A stretch of 64,000 bases of DNA from positions 1-64,000 of the forward strand of contig NZ_JAPZDS010000017.1 of assembly GCF_029813115.1 (NCBI RefSeq), in the 5' to 3' direction. Positions within the stretch are counted from its first letter, which is position 1; each line of letters starts with the position of its first letter. Made by a program: the position numbers and the translations under genes. A model generated the notes under the pieces. That model made no database searches and was not told the DNA's origin. It worked only from the letters and a program-made list of their open reading frames with translations. Below are positions 15,404-24,785 of the stretch, one piece after another. This stretch comes from Aureimonas sp. SK2. GTDB lineage: Bacteria; Pseudomonadota; Alphaproteobacteria; Rhizobiales; Rhizobiaceae.

Positions 15404-17182
15404 TCATGCGAACTTGAAGCCGAATAGCCCGCCTTCCTCCGTGTCGCTCAGCTTGACGGGCAATATGGCTGCCGTCGGATCGTCCTCCTCCTGGAAGGCC
15501 AGCGTCGAGAACTGGTCGACGTTCATGAGCGCGATGTACTGGGTTCCCAAGGCGGCGGCGGTGCGCCCTCCGACGACGATGGCCGTCGCGGCCTGCCGCG
15601 GATCCACCCCGTCGAACAGGTGGCTGTCGTGGATGAGGAAACCCGGCCCCCCGTGGCGCGGTTTGGTGACGGTGGCAAGCGCGTGGTCCATGCAGAAGAT
15701 CTCCATGTTCGCGATGCCGCCGCTCCTGTCCCCCTCGATGGATATGTCGAACTCGGGACCCCTCGTGGTGGCCTCGACTTCCAGGTGGCCGTCCCGTTCG
15801 GAGTAGAGTGCCTCCTTGGCCTCGGAAACGGCAAGCGCCGCTTCGTCGAGGACGAGCCAGCGGTCGTTGAAATCCGCGAGCAGACGCAGGCGCAGGCGCT
15901 CCCGTTCGATCTTGCTGTCCCCTCCCTCGAGCTCGAGTTGCTGCCGATCGCGGAACTCCTCCTCGAGGCGGTTCGCCTCCGAGATGCGGGACGCCAAGAT
16001 CCTCTGCTGCTCCACCAAGTCGCTGAACGCTCCCCTTCCGGACAGGGAGGCGAGTATCTCGCTACGCCTCCGCTCGCGGTCAGCGATCTCGCCCCGCAGG
16101 CGTTTAAGCCCCTCGGTTGCCTCGGCGACCGCAACCTCGAGGTGCCGGCGCCGGTTCGCCACGACCGAGGCGTGGAACGCTCGCACGTCCTCGAACGAGC
16201 GGAGGGCCTGCATGGGCAACTGCACTCCCGCCATCTCGTACATTGCCGCGACGTCCTGTTCGGGAGCCGGGCGATGGGAGTCTGACGTCGTCTCCAGGAG
16301 GTGCCTCACCTTCGTCTCGAGGATGGACGCATCCTTCGCGAGCGTCTCGAGCTCCTTCTTCAAGCGTCCCGCCTCGGCGGCGAGGTCGCCGTACTGGTCC
16401 AGGACGACGAACCCGCTCACCCTTCTGGTCGCTTCGGCGGCCTTCGCCTTTGCGACGGCCAAGTCCGCGCGCAGGGACGCCAAGGATCGTGCGCTGCCGG
16501 GATGACGCTGCGCGAACCGCCGCTTGAGGACCTTGACTTCAGCCTCGGCCCTGCTGACGTCGTCGAACTCGCGCGCGATCCTCCAGTCCAGCCCGAAGAG
16601 GTACGATAGGGCGACGCGTGCATCCAAGTCGCTCTGCCGCTTGGAGAACCTCGCCGCATCGAGAAACCCCCCGTCCTCGCGGCGCCGAGCGAAGTAGCCG
16701 AACAGCGAACGGAAGGTGGGGGCGTGGGGAAGCGACATGGCCGGGTCCTGGCCGACCCGGAGGCCGAACACGCGATCACCGAGCCAACGCCTCCATTCGT
16801 CGAGCGCCACGGTATGGCCACCGTCCCCGCCGTCGGATTGCCAGGTCATCCCGAGGGTGCCCGGATGCGGCGAGACGACGATCTTGCGCGGGTTCGACCC
16901 GCGACGGCGAACCTCCACCTCCACCTCTCCGAACATGAAGCGCCCCCTGAACTCGTACCCTTCCAAGGCGGGGTCGCGAAGTAGAGAGCCCTTGTCGGCG
17001 TTGGCACCGAGGAGGAAATGGACGATCTCGACGAGGCTCGACTTGCCGGAACCGTTGAGGGTCTCGGTGTCGCTCGCGTCCGCGTGGCGGTCGGCGAGGA
17101 GGATGTTAAGGCCCGGCCGGAACTCCACGCGCTTGAAGGTCGGCAGGTCGCTGTCGATCTCGACGATGATGACGGCGTCCAA
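15404..17182 (-). CDS. ABC-3C system SMC-like ATPase (DUF2326 type)
   Basis: A 592-residue ATPase of the ABC-three-component kind, a group computationally linked to defence and conflict. The N-terminus has a PTF-x-x-V-x-F start and Walker A NGSGKSS at residues 43-49. Long coiled-coil stretches fill about 210-430. The C-terminal lobe holds an ABC-signature-like GDRSGGI and the FLIHDSHLF Walker B block; IALMNVDQFSTL is typical of DUF2326. The start appears to be TTG at 17182, because no ATG precedes the conserved part. It follows the effector and middle-component genes on the same strand as their operon partner. Confidence 0.78.
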   Translation of the reverse strand: MDAVIIVEIDSDLPTFKRVEFRPGLNILLADRHADASDTETLNGSGKSSLVEIVHFLLGANADKGSLLRDPALEGYEFRGRFMFGEVEVEVRRRGSNPRKIVVSPHPGTLGMTWQSDGGDGGHTVALDEWRRWLGDRVFGLRVGQDPAMSLPHAPTFRSLFGYFARRREDGGFLDAARFSKRQSDLDARVALSYLFGLDWRIAREFDDVSRAEAEVKVLKRRFAQRHPGSARSLASLRADLAVAKAKAAEATRRVSGFVVLDQYGDLAAEAGRLKKELETLAKDASILETKVRHLLETTSDSHRPAPEQDVAAMYEMAGVQLPMQALRSFEDVRAFHASVVANRRRHLEVAVAEATEGLKRLRGEIADRERRRSEILASLSGRGAFSDLVEQQRILASRISEANRLEEEFRDRQQLELEGGDSKIERERLRLRLLADFNDRWLVLDEAALAVSEAKEALYSERDGHLEVEATTRGPEFDISIEGDRSGGIANMEIFCMDHALATVTKPRHGGPGFLIHDSHLFDGVDPRQAATAIVVGGRTAAALGTQYIALMNVDQFSTLAFQEEDDPTAAILPVKLSDTEEGGLFGFKFA

Positions 17183-17415
17183 GCAAGCGACACCACGCCG
17201 TCCCGTGACTCCACCGCCCCGATGGCGAACAGGAAACTGAGTGCGAGCGCGAACCAGTCGAAGGTGATCGACGTCGCGCCGCGCGGTCTCCCGCCCTCGA
17301 CCGCGGCCCAGAGCTCGCTAACTCCCCGCTCGGAGCCGCGAAGCTGCTCGAGGATGTCGGCTCCGATCACGAGCAGGGACCTGTCGGCGGGAAGGAACTT
17401 GCCGGGAAGTATCAT
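17180..17415 (-). CDS. ABC-3C middle component (MC6-like)
   Basis: A small winged-helix-like middle component joining effector and ATPase. It starts MILPGKFLPADRSLLVIG, a close match to the start of middle component 6 proteins. It continues with SELWAAV and FDWFALALSFLFAIGAVE, the hallmark of the same family, and reaches its expected end near 17180. The ATG overlaps the effector stop (ATGA). Oddly, no stop codon occurs at the expected place: the frame remains open to 16846, through the out-of-frame first 337 bp of the ATPase gene. A lost stop or a small indel is likely. The coordinates mark the conserved part only. Confidence 0.65.
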
Positions 17416-18362
17416 GGCCGGGACGGGACCCAGCCGGCCGGCGGCTCTTCGAAGATGACGCATCCCTCGAACATCGTCCCGACGAGGCTCCTCGCGGCGT
17501 TCAGTCTCACCGCCGGGTCGGTTGGCCTTGCCAGCATGTCGATCAGCCTCTGCAATATGGTTCCGGGGTCGAGGCCCTGCGTCCTCAGGTCAACGTACTG
17601 GCTGCGGAAGAAGTTCGGAACCTCGACGGAGGCGCGCGGGTCGCCGAAGCCCTCGATGCACTCCGCGACCGTTTCCGAGTGGAAGCTCGCCTGGAGAAAC
17701 GCAACCTGCCAGTCGTTGGGGATCCCGTTGAACTCCATCTTTCCGAAGGACACGGTCCCGACGGTCATGGCGGCGGGCGAGAGCCTGCCCGCGCGCTCCA
17801 TCACCTCGAAGATCATCCCGTTCACGACGTCGGGGAGCGAGGCCCTCTCCATCTCCTCAAGCGCGCGGATGCCCAGAAGGTATTCGAGATCCTGCTCGCT
17901 GAGGTCCTTCAGGTGGGCCCGAAAGGATTCGAAGCCGAAGTGGGACACGGCGATGCCCTTGCGTCGGCCGGCGTCGGTCGCGGCCTGCAACGCCAGCGCC
18001 GACTTAGTCGGAAGGGCGTTCAGGTTGTGGACGAACCGCCAGGACTTCATGTCCGGCACGGTCTTCCGCGCCGTCGCGAAGTCCGCCTCGATCTTCTTCG
18101 CGACGTAGAGGTCCCGGTCCTTGGCCGGGCCGGACGACGCGCCGTAGCATTGGTAGACCGTGCCGTTCGGCCCATGGTACCCGTCGAGACCGCCGTCGCC
18201 CCGGTTTCCGTAGGATTCGATGGGTACGAACGCGTCACCGTGCACGCACGCCATGAACCGGGCGAAGAAGTCCTGGAAGGCGTTGCCGGACGCCAGGAAC
18301 ACTGCGTTCCGCAAGGCGACCGTCCAATGTCCCAGATCCGCCAAGCCCGTCTCCCGAATCAT
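17412..18362 (-). CDS. ABC-3C system effector-like protein with nuclease-like N-terminus
   Basis: A 316-residue protein, first gene of the three-gene ABC-3C unit. Residues about 52-73 read NRGDGGLDG followed by GTVYQCYGAS. This is the pattern of an Mrr/PD-(D/E)XK-like nuclease fold (D60, then the QCYG strand), although the usual lysine of the QxK motif is not seen. The C-terminal half (about 190-316) matches the conserved tail region shared by ABC-3C proteins, ending in a domain likely to bind the middle component. It overlaps the MC6-like gene by 4 nt. DNA cleavage is inferred, not shown. Confidence 0.68.
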   Translation of the reverse strand: MIRETGLADLGHWTVALRNAVFLASGNAFQDFFARFMACVHGDAFVPIESYGNRGDGGLDGYHGPNGTVYQCYGASSGPAKDRDLYVAKKIEADFATARKTVPDMKSWRFVHNLNALPTKSALALQAATDAGRRKGIAVSHFGFESFRAHLKDLSEQDLEYLLGIRALEEMERASLPDVVNGMIFEVMERAGRLSPAAMTVGTVSFGKMEFNGIPNDWQVAFLQASFHSETVAECIEGFGDPRASVEVPNFFRSQYVDLRTQGLDPGTILQRLIDMLARPTDPAVRLNAARSLVGTMFEGCVIFEEPPAGWVPSRP

Positions 18363-18849
18363 GTGGCGCCGACCGCGCCCAGGTCACCATGGGACATCCT
18401 AGCCGGAACGCCGACGAATGACATCGGCCATGAGCCAGGGCGTCGGTCGGTCTCGATGACCGAGGGTAGCCCGCACGAAGTCCCCCGCAAACGCTGGCGC
18501 GGGGTCGCGCCGACGGTCGGAGGCGAATCGACGCGCGACGCGACCGCGTCGTCCCCAGCGCCTGGACCGAGAAGCACCGCTCGACGTCGACCGTCACGCA
18601 CGCCGAAGCCTTACCTTCCGCGTCCGCAGACCAAGCGTCCGAGGCCAACGGCGGCACACCGACTGCGAGAAGAACCGCAAGCGTACCAGTGAGTAGGGTG
18701 GACGAGTGCATGGCGGACACCGGGTGGGTTGAGGTTCCGCAGCTTACACGCCCAGCATCGCATCGCCCGCGGAATCTACTCGGAGGCATCCAGAACCTGA
18801 ATAGGCAGAGTCTACAATGGTCTGACGAGGAATGCGGCTGCGATGTTGA
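18363..18849. other. Gap with no firm gene; weak secreted-protein ORF
   Basis: About 490 bp between the ABC-3C operon and the MmgE/PrpD gene. On the minus strand, from ATG 18711, a frame begins with a convincing signal peptide (MHSSTLLTGTLAVLLAVG, cleavage near SADA) and about 20 plausible mature residues, then degenerates into arginine-rich sequence that overlaps the effector gene. It lacks a good ribosome site and is probably a truncated or frameshifted remnant. Confidence 0.3.
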
Positions 18850-20252
18850 TCATGGAGACTTCGAAGGACCAGCAATTGGAACGCATTCGAGCCATCGTTT
18901 GACATCGGGACAGGTATCCAATGCCATCAGCTCGTCCGCACACAGAGCGGCCACAGCGCCACCTCCCAGGTTTGTGCCGTATTTCTGGAAAACGTGCTCA
19001 GCGGCCATCGGGCGCTCCCGAGTACCAAGCGGGTAGAAAAGCTCCGGTCCGACGAACTCCTGACCTCCCTTCACCCTGACCATCGCCTGCCCTGCGGGCC
19101 TGCGGCGTGCACTTGCCATCTCCCCCTCGAACCGCGGATCAACGACGACGCGGACGCGTGCCGCAAGGTCGAGGAGCGTTGGATCCCGCAGGCTGACCGG
19201 ACCATACCAACGCTCCGCAGGTCGGTCCCCGGACGCCAAGACGGCGAGCGTGAACGGCAGGCTGAACTGCGCATCGATATCCGTCACGGGCCGCGAGTCC
19301 ATAAAGTCGCTGCCCATGCCGGAGAACGACAGGACGACGATCTCCTCGATGTCGTCCGCTCGCAGACCGCGTTCGTCGCGAACGGTCTGGAAGGACTCGA
19401 GGGCCGTATGCATCCAGCGACAGGTCGGGAAAGCCTTGAAGCTCGCGTTCCAGGCCAGCCATTCGGATCCGAGCCCGGAGACAAGGCACTCGACGTCGGT
19501 CTTGTCGGAGCCAAGCATGCGCCAGAGGCCGTGCTCTCCGTCGAGCACCGCCCGGGCACCAACGAGGCCCTGCTGGTGCAGGCGCACCGCCCGTACGCCG
19601 CTTTCGGCGGCCGGGGCGTTGAAGTCCTTGAACGACACGAGCGGCCGCGCGTCCCAGTTGTACTTTCTCAGGCTCGGGACGGAGGCGAGGGTGCCAGCGA
19701 GGCCGAAGGCGTTCTCCATGCCCTCGGCGTCGAGACCCACGAGGCGGCCGTAGGCGGCCGCGGCACCGACGACCTGGTGCTGACACACACCATAGACCTG
19801 CCGGAACCGCTCGAAGCTCGGCTGCATCGACAGGATGACGCGGGCGTTGACCTCGTAGGCCGCCGCGACCGCCGTGATGAACTCGGCACCCGTCACCGCG
19901 CTGTCCCAAACGCCCGACAGCGCCGCCGCGACAATGGTCGCGCCCGGATGCCCCATTCCCCGTCCGTCGAACTCTAGCCCGTCGTCGAAGTCCAGCGCGT
20001 TCATCGCGCCGGCGTTGACGAAGGCGGCGCCGATCGGACCGAGACGTGTCTCGGAACCAAGGATCGGGCACGGGCCGGCCGCGTACTCACCGACGGCGAA
20101 CCGCGCGAGTTGCCCGGTCAGGGGATTGGACGCCCCCGCGACGCCGCATCCGATGGAATCAAGGATATGAAGCTTGATCTTCTCCCGTAGGTCCGAGGGG
20201 ATGTCCTCGTAGCGGAGTTCGGCGGCGAACCGCGCGAGGGCGGCGGTGGCGC

Positions 20253-20256
<4 letters not shown>
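18850..20256 (-). CDS. MmgE/PrpD family protein
   Basis: A 468-residue MmgE/PrpD protein; the family includes 2-methylcitrate dehydratase, cis-aconitate decarboxylase and immune-responsive gene 1. Family hallmarks seen here are LHILDSIGCGVAG near residue 30, NALDFDDG-x7-MGHPGATIVAAAL near 90-110, and the C-terminal lid with RPAGQAMVRVKGG. The start is TTG, overlapping the stop of the ABC ATPase gene (TTGA), so it is the last gene of the importer operon. It therefore probably acts on the imported compound or its breakdown product as a dehydratase, isomerase or decarboxylase; the exact substrate is unknown. Confidence 0.85.
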
Positions 20257-21032
<776 letters not shown>

Positions 21033-21033
21033 C

Positions 21034-21699
21034 TCAGGCCCCCTTCGCCGCGTAGCGCCGCTCCAGGCCGTAGGCGAGGAGCGTGCCGGGATAGATGAGG
21101 ACGAAGTAGATGACGGCCACGATCGTGAAGGTCTCCAGCGGGAGGTAGTACTCGGAACTCAGCATCCGGGCTTGGTAGAGCAGCTCGTTGACCGTCACGA
21201 TGGAGGCGACGGACGTGTTCTTGGCGAGCTCGACGCCGCGATTGGTGAAGGCGGGCAGCATGCGGCGCATCACTTGGGGCAGCACCACCCGGCGCATCGT
21301 CCGAGCCGAGGTCATACCGAGCGCGCGCGCCGCCTCGGACTGCTCGCGGACGATCGAGCGGATGCCGCCGCGGTAGATCTCGGAGCAGTAGGCGGTCGCG
21401 TTCAGCGAGAGCGCCAGCGCGGCTGCCCAGAAGGCGGGGAGCTGGAGCCCGGTCAGGACGGGCAGCGCATAATAGAACCAGACGAGCTGGACGAGGACGG
21501 GGGTGGTGCGGAACAGCTCGACGAAGAGCCGCGCGGGCCACGCCATCCAGCGGCTTCCCGACAGCCTCAGGAGCGCGACGCCAAGGCCGAAGGACAGACC
21601 GCAGGCGAAGGCGATGGCCCAGAGGCCCGCCGTCAGGCCGACGCCCCGCAGGAGGAGGTCGGTATGGGCGAGGATCTCGCCGAACTGGAACTGTCCCAT
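21034..21699 (-). CDS. Polar amino-acid ABC transporter permease (HisM type)
   Basis: A 221-residue inner-membrane permease of the His/Glu/Gln/Arg family with about five membrane segments. The cytoplasmic EAA loop reads EQSEAARALGMTSARTMRRVVLPQ. ATG 21699 is chosen because it follows the upstream permease stop by two bases; a longer start at 21738 would overlap that gene. It would pair with the next permease as a heterodimer. Confidence 0.9.
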   Translation of the reverse strand: MGQFQFGEILAHTDLLLRGVGLTAGLWAIAFACGLSFGLGVALLRLSGSRWMAWPARLFVELFRTTPVLVQLVWFYYALPVLTGLQLPAFWAAALALSLNATAYCSEIYRGGIRSIVREQSEAARALGMTSARTMRRVVLPQVMRRMLPAFTNRGVELAKNTSVASIVTVNELLYQARMLSSEYYLPLETFTIVAVIYFVLIYPGTLLAYGLERRYAAKGA

Positions 21700-21701
21700 C
21701 G

Positions 21702-22370
21702 TCAGCCGCCCCGCCGCCGCATGCGTCCGTCGACCCATTCGACCACTTGGCTGACCGAGAACAGGAGCACGAAGAAGATCAGGCCGACGGTCGTGTAGAG
21801 CTCCAGAGGGCGGTACGTCTGGGTGACGACGACCATCGCGTTGTAGACAAGGTCGTGGAACGTCAAAGCGGCCGCGAGCGTGGTGGTCTTCACGAGCTCG
21901 AACGAGCGGTCGAGGAAGGGCGCGACCATGCGCCGGACCGCCTGCGGCAGGATGATGCGCCGCATCAGCCTCGCCCGGCTCATGCCAAGCGCCCTGCCCG
22001 CCTCGCGCTGCCCGCGCTCGACCGAGACGATGCCGGCCCGGAACACCTCGGCGAAGAAGGCACTGGACTGGAGACCCAGCGCCGCTAGCGCCGCCATGAA
22101 TGGGCTCAGCGTCGGCCCGAGCATCATCGGCAGACCGTAGAAGAACCAGAACAGATGCACGAGCGGCGGCGTGTTGCGGTAGAACTCGATGTAGGCGAGC
22201 GCCGGCCAGCTCAACGTGCGGTGGCCAGAGATGCGCATCATGGCCAGCGCGAAACCGACCACCAGCCCGACCGCGATCCCGGTGAGCGACAGGGCCACCG
22301 TGTTGGCGAGCCCTTCCGCAAGAACTCCGGCATTGCGCGTGACGGCCGAGAAGTCCCAGTCGTAGTTCAT
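21702..22370 (-). CDS. Polar amino-acid ABC transporter permease (HisQ type)
   Basis: A 222-residue permease, partner of the preceding gene. The N-terminal TVALSLTGIAVGLVVGFALA segment, the EFYRNTPPLVHLFWFFYGLP motif typical of amino-acid permeases, and the EAA loop REAGRALGMSRARLMRRIILPQ are all present. It lies about 55 bp downstream of the binding-protein gene in the same operon. Confidence 0.9.
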   Translation of the reverse strand: MNYDWDFSAVTRNAGVLAEGLANTVALSLTGIAVGLVVGFALAMMRISGHRTLSWPALAYIEFYRNTPPLVHLFWFFYGLPMMLGPTLSPFMAALAALGLQSSAFFAEVFRAGIVSVERGQREAGRALGMSRARLMRRIILPQAVRRMVAPFLDRSFELVKTTTLAAALTFHDLVYNAMVVVTQTYRPLELYTTVGLIFFVLLFSVSQVVEWVDGRMRRRGG

Positions 22371-22425
22371 GCGCGACCCGGCCGCTTGGCCAGCCGGGTC
22401 GACGCTTCAGGGCGCGGTGAGGGAT

Positions 22426-23298
22426 TCAAGCCTTGGTCCAGCTCGACGGAGAGAGCCCGGGAGCCGTCTTCGGGTCGATGCCGCGGAAGGTCAGGAACTC
22501 CTCGTAGATCTTCTGCGTCTCGCCAGTCTCGTAGAGATAGCCGATGGCGTGTCCCACCCAGTCGCGCCACGACTTGTCGGCCTCGCGGCGGACGGCGGCG
22601 CTCGACGCCGACGAGCGCACCGGGGTCGGCACCACGACCGTGCCGCGCTTCAGTCGGTTGCCGATCGTCACGAGCGCGGGGTGGAACAGCGAGAGCGCGT
22701 CGACACGGCCGGCCGCGAAGGCGGCGCCCGCCTCGTCCGCGTTCGGAAAGCGCTGGATGTCGGCCTGCGGCAGCCGCACGGTGACGTCGCGGTCCGGCGA
22801 GGTGCCGAGCACGACGCCGAGCTTCACCTCCGGCTTGTTCAGCGCCTCCCAGTTCGTCACGTCCAGCCCGTCGCGGGCGAGCACGGCCTGCGCGTAGTAG
22901 AACATCGGCTGGACGGGGAACTCGACCGACAGAGCGCGCTGCTGCGTCGCGTCCATGGCGAACATCACGTCGAACTGTCCGGCCTGAAGGCCTGCCACTG
23001 CCGTGCCCCAGGTCGTCTCCACGGGAACGGGCGTCACGTTCAGCTCACGCGCCAACGCCGCGCCGACGCCCCATCCGAGGCCCTTCCACTCTCCTGAGGA
23101 CTGGTCCTTAAAGAACCACGGTTCGCCCTGCGCAACGCCGATGCGAAGGTTGCCGCTCGCGCGTATCGCCTCGAGCGTCGAGGCGTTCGCGTCCTGCGCC
23201 CGCGCGGGAGCGATCCCGCCCGCCAGCCCGAGGCCGACACCGCCGAGAGCTCCGGCCAGCAGAAGGCGGCGGCGTTCCGAATTGACGTCATCACTCAT
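22426..23298 (-). CDS. Periplasmic amino-acid-type binding protein (SBP_bac_3)
   Basis: A 290-residue solute-binding protein, first gene of the importer operon. The signal region ERRRLLLAGALGG... ending APARAQD looks like a Tat-type leader (arginine pair before a hydrophobic stretch, cleavage after ARA). The mature part starts LEAIRASGNLRIGV, the classic SBP_bac_3 opening, and has PWFFKDQSSGEWKGLGWGVG and FDVMFAMDATQQRA as lobe signatures. It is divergent from the class IV aminotransferase gene across a 265-bp region that must hold both promoters. Ligand unknown. Confidence 0.9.
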   Translation of the reverse strand: MSDDVNSERRRLLLAGALGGVGLGLAGGIAPARAQDANASTLEAIRASGNLRIGVAQGEPWFFKDQSSGEWKGLGWGVGAALARELNVTPVPVETTWGTAVAGLQAGQFDVMFAMDATQQRALSVEFPVQPMFYYAQAVLARDGLDVTNWEALNKPEVKLGVVLGTSPDRDVTVRLPQADIQRFPNADEAGAAFAAGRVDALSLFHPALVTIGNRLKRGTVVVPTPVRSSASSAAVRREADKSWRDWVGHAIGYLYETGETQKIYEEFLTFRGIDPKTAPGLSPSSWTKA

Positions 23299-23563
23299 GC
23301 AGCTCTCCGGCAGGCTTCGAGAATCGGTACGGCCGCATCGCGACCGTCAGCAACAGGGATACGTCACCGCACGAGGCCGTGAACAGGGCATCCCAAAGCG
23401 TTCGGGGCCGCGAACGGGGAAAAACGTGCTACCGGACGGGAACGGAATCAAGCCGTGTTCGCGGTGCCTCCAATGTTGCCGTCGAACACTGGGGTTACGG
23501 CCCCGGGATCGCGGGCTCACTGCGCCCAACCCTCGAACCACCAGACAGGACGGAGCTAAGCGC

Positions 23564-24487
23564 ATGGAGTTGAGCGGCAAGGGAGCGCAGACCCCTCGTG
23601 AGGACGCCCGCAACGGCGAGGTGTTGATCTGGCTGAACGGCCGACTGGTCCCCCGCGCCGAGGCGACGGTTTCGATCTTCGACGCGGGCTTCGGCTTGGG
23701 GGATGGCGTTTGGGAAGGCCTGCGGCTCGTGAAGGGTCGATTCGTCTTCCTCGACGAGCATCTCCGCCGGCTTCAGGCGGGCGCCAGAGCGATAGCGCTC
23801 GAGATCGGGCTCGACCGGGACGGTCTGGAGGGCGCGCTGAAGGAAACGGCGGCAGCCAATGACATGCATGACGGGGTCCACGTCCGGCTCATGGTCACCC
23901 GGGGCGAGAAGACGACGGTCCATCAGGATCCCCGCAACGCGCTCGGCCGTCCGACGATCGCGATCGTCGCCGAGCACAAGCTTCCCGACCCGGAGATCAA
24001 GGAGTGCGGACTTTCGCTCTCGACCGTGCCGATCCGTTGCAGCGGCCCGGACACGTTCGACATGCGCCTGAACTCCCACAGCCGCCTCAACCTGATCCAG
24101 GCCCTGCTCCATGCGATCGGCGCAGGTGCCGACGAGGCCCTGATGCTCGATCCGCACGGGTTCGTGTCGAGCTGCAATTCCACCAATTTCTTCATCGTGA
24201 AAGACGGGATCGTCGCGACGTCGACGGGAGGCTACTGCTTCAACGGGATCACCCGGGAGAAGGTGATAGGGCTTTGTGGGGACAACGGCATCCGTTGCGA
24301 GTTGCGCAACTTCACCCTCGCCGAAGTCTACGACGCCGACGAGGCGTTCGTGACGGGCACCTTCGGCGGCCTGACGCCGGTACGGTCCATCGATGGTCGC
24401 TCCTTCAGCGTCGAGCGGACTTGGACCCGCAAACTGTCCCACATCTACGAGACCGAAATCGGCGTGGCATTAAGGGCCGGTCTTTGA
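23564..24487 (+). CDS. Class IV aminotransferase-fold protein lacking the PLP lysine
   Basis: A 307-residue protein of the branched-chain/D-amino-acid aminotransferase (fold-type IV) family. It has VSIFDAGFGLGDGVWEGLRL at the N-terminus, FLDEHLRRLQAG, GADEALMLDPHGFV and SSCNSTNFFIV, and ends with the TGTFGGLTPV PLP-phosphate region. In this family a lysine 18 residues before the G of GADEA forms the PLP Schiff base; here that residue is N170 (AAC, in RLNSHSRLN). All other landmarks align, so aminotransferase activity is doubtful. The ATG is preceded by GGACGGAG. It is divergent from the importer operon, suggesting a linked role. A one-base error (AAG to AAC) is an alternative. Confidence 0.85.
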   Translation: MELSGKGAQTPREDARNGEVLIWLNGRLVPRAEATVSIFDAGFGLGDGVWEGLRLVKGRFVFLDEHLRRLQAGARAIALEIGLDRDGLEGALKETAAANDMHDGVHVRLMVTRGEKTTVHQDPRNALGRPTIAIVAEHKLPDPEIKECGLSLSTVPIRCSGPDTFDMRLNSHSRLNLIQALLHAIGAGADEALMLDPHGFVSSCNSTNFFIVKDGIVATSTGGYCFNGITREKVIGLCGDNGIRCELRNFTLAEVYDADEAFVTGTFGGLTPVRSIDGRSFSVERTWTRKLSHIYETEIGVALRAGL

Positions 24488-24785
24488 CTTGAGACGCCGC
24501 CGCCGTCGCATCGAGCGACTGAGACATAGGATCGCTCCGTTACGAGCGCAGCGCACGGCGCCACGCTCGTCGCTCTGTTCAATGACTGAGGAAAGACCTT
24601 CGAGGAAGGGTCGCAGCTAAGGAACTGGGAGACACGTCAACGACTTAAGCCCGCCGCATCAGCAATTCGGCCTTCCGGATCTCAAGCAGAAATCCCTTCC
24701 CTCTATTCGGAGCAAAACGGGAACCGCATCCCTCGCCGATCTGTCTATCTTAGAAATAGACTGTTGGCATTCGAGGGGAAATGCC
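24488..24785. other. Intergenic region, no gene seen
   Basis: About 300 bp between the aminotransferase-fold gene and the flavoprotein gene. It probably holds the promoter of the flavoprotein operon; the GAGGGGAAA ribosome site ends it. No hairpin with a T-run and no ORF of note were found. Confidence 0.4.
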
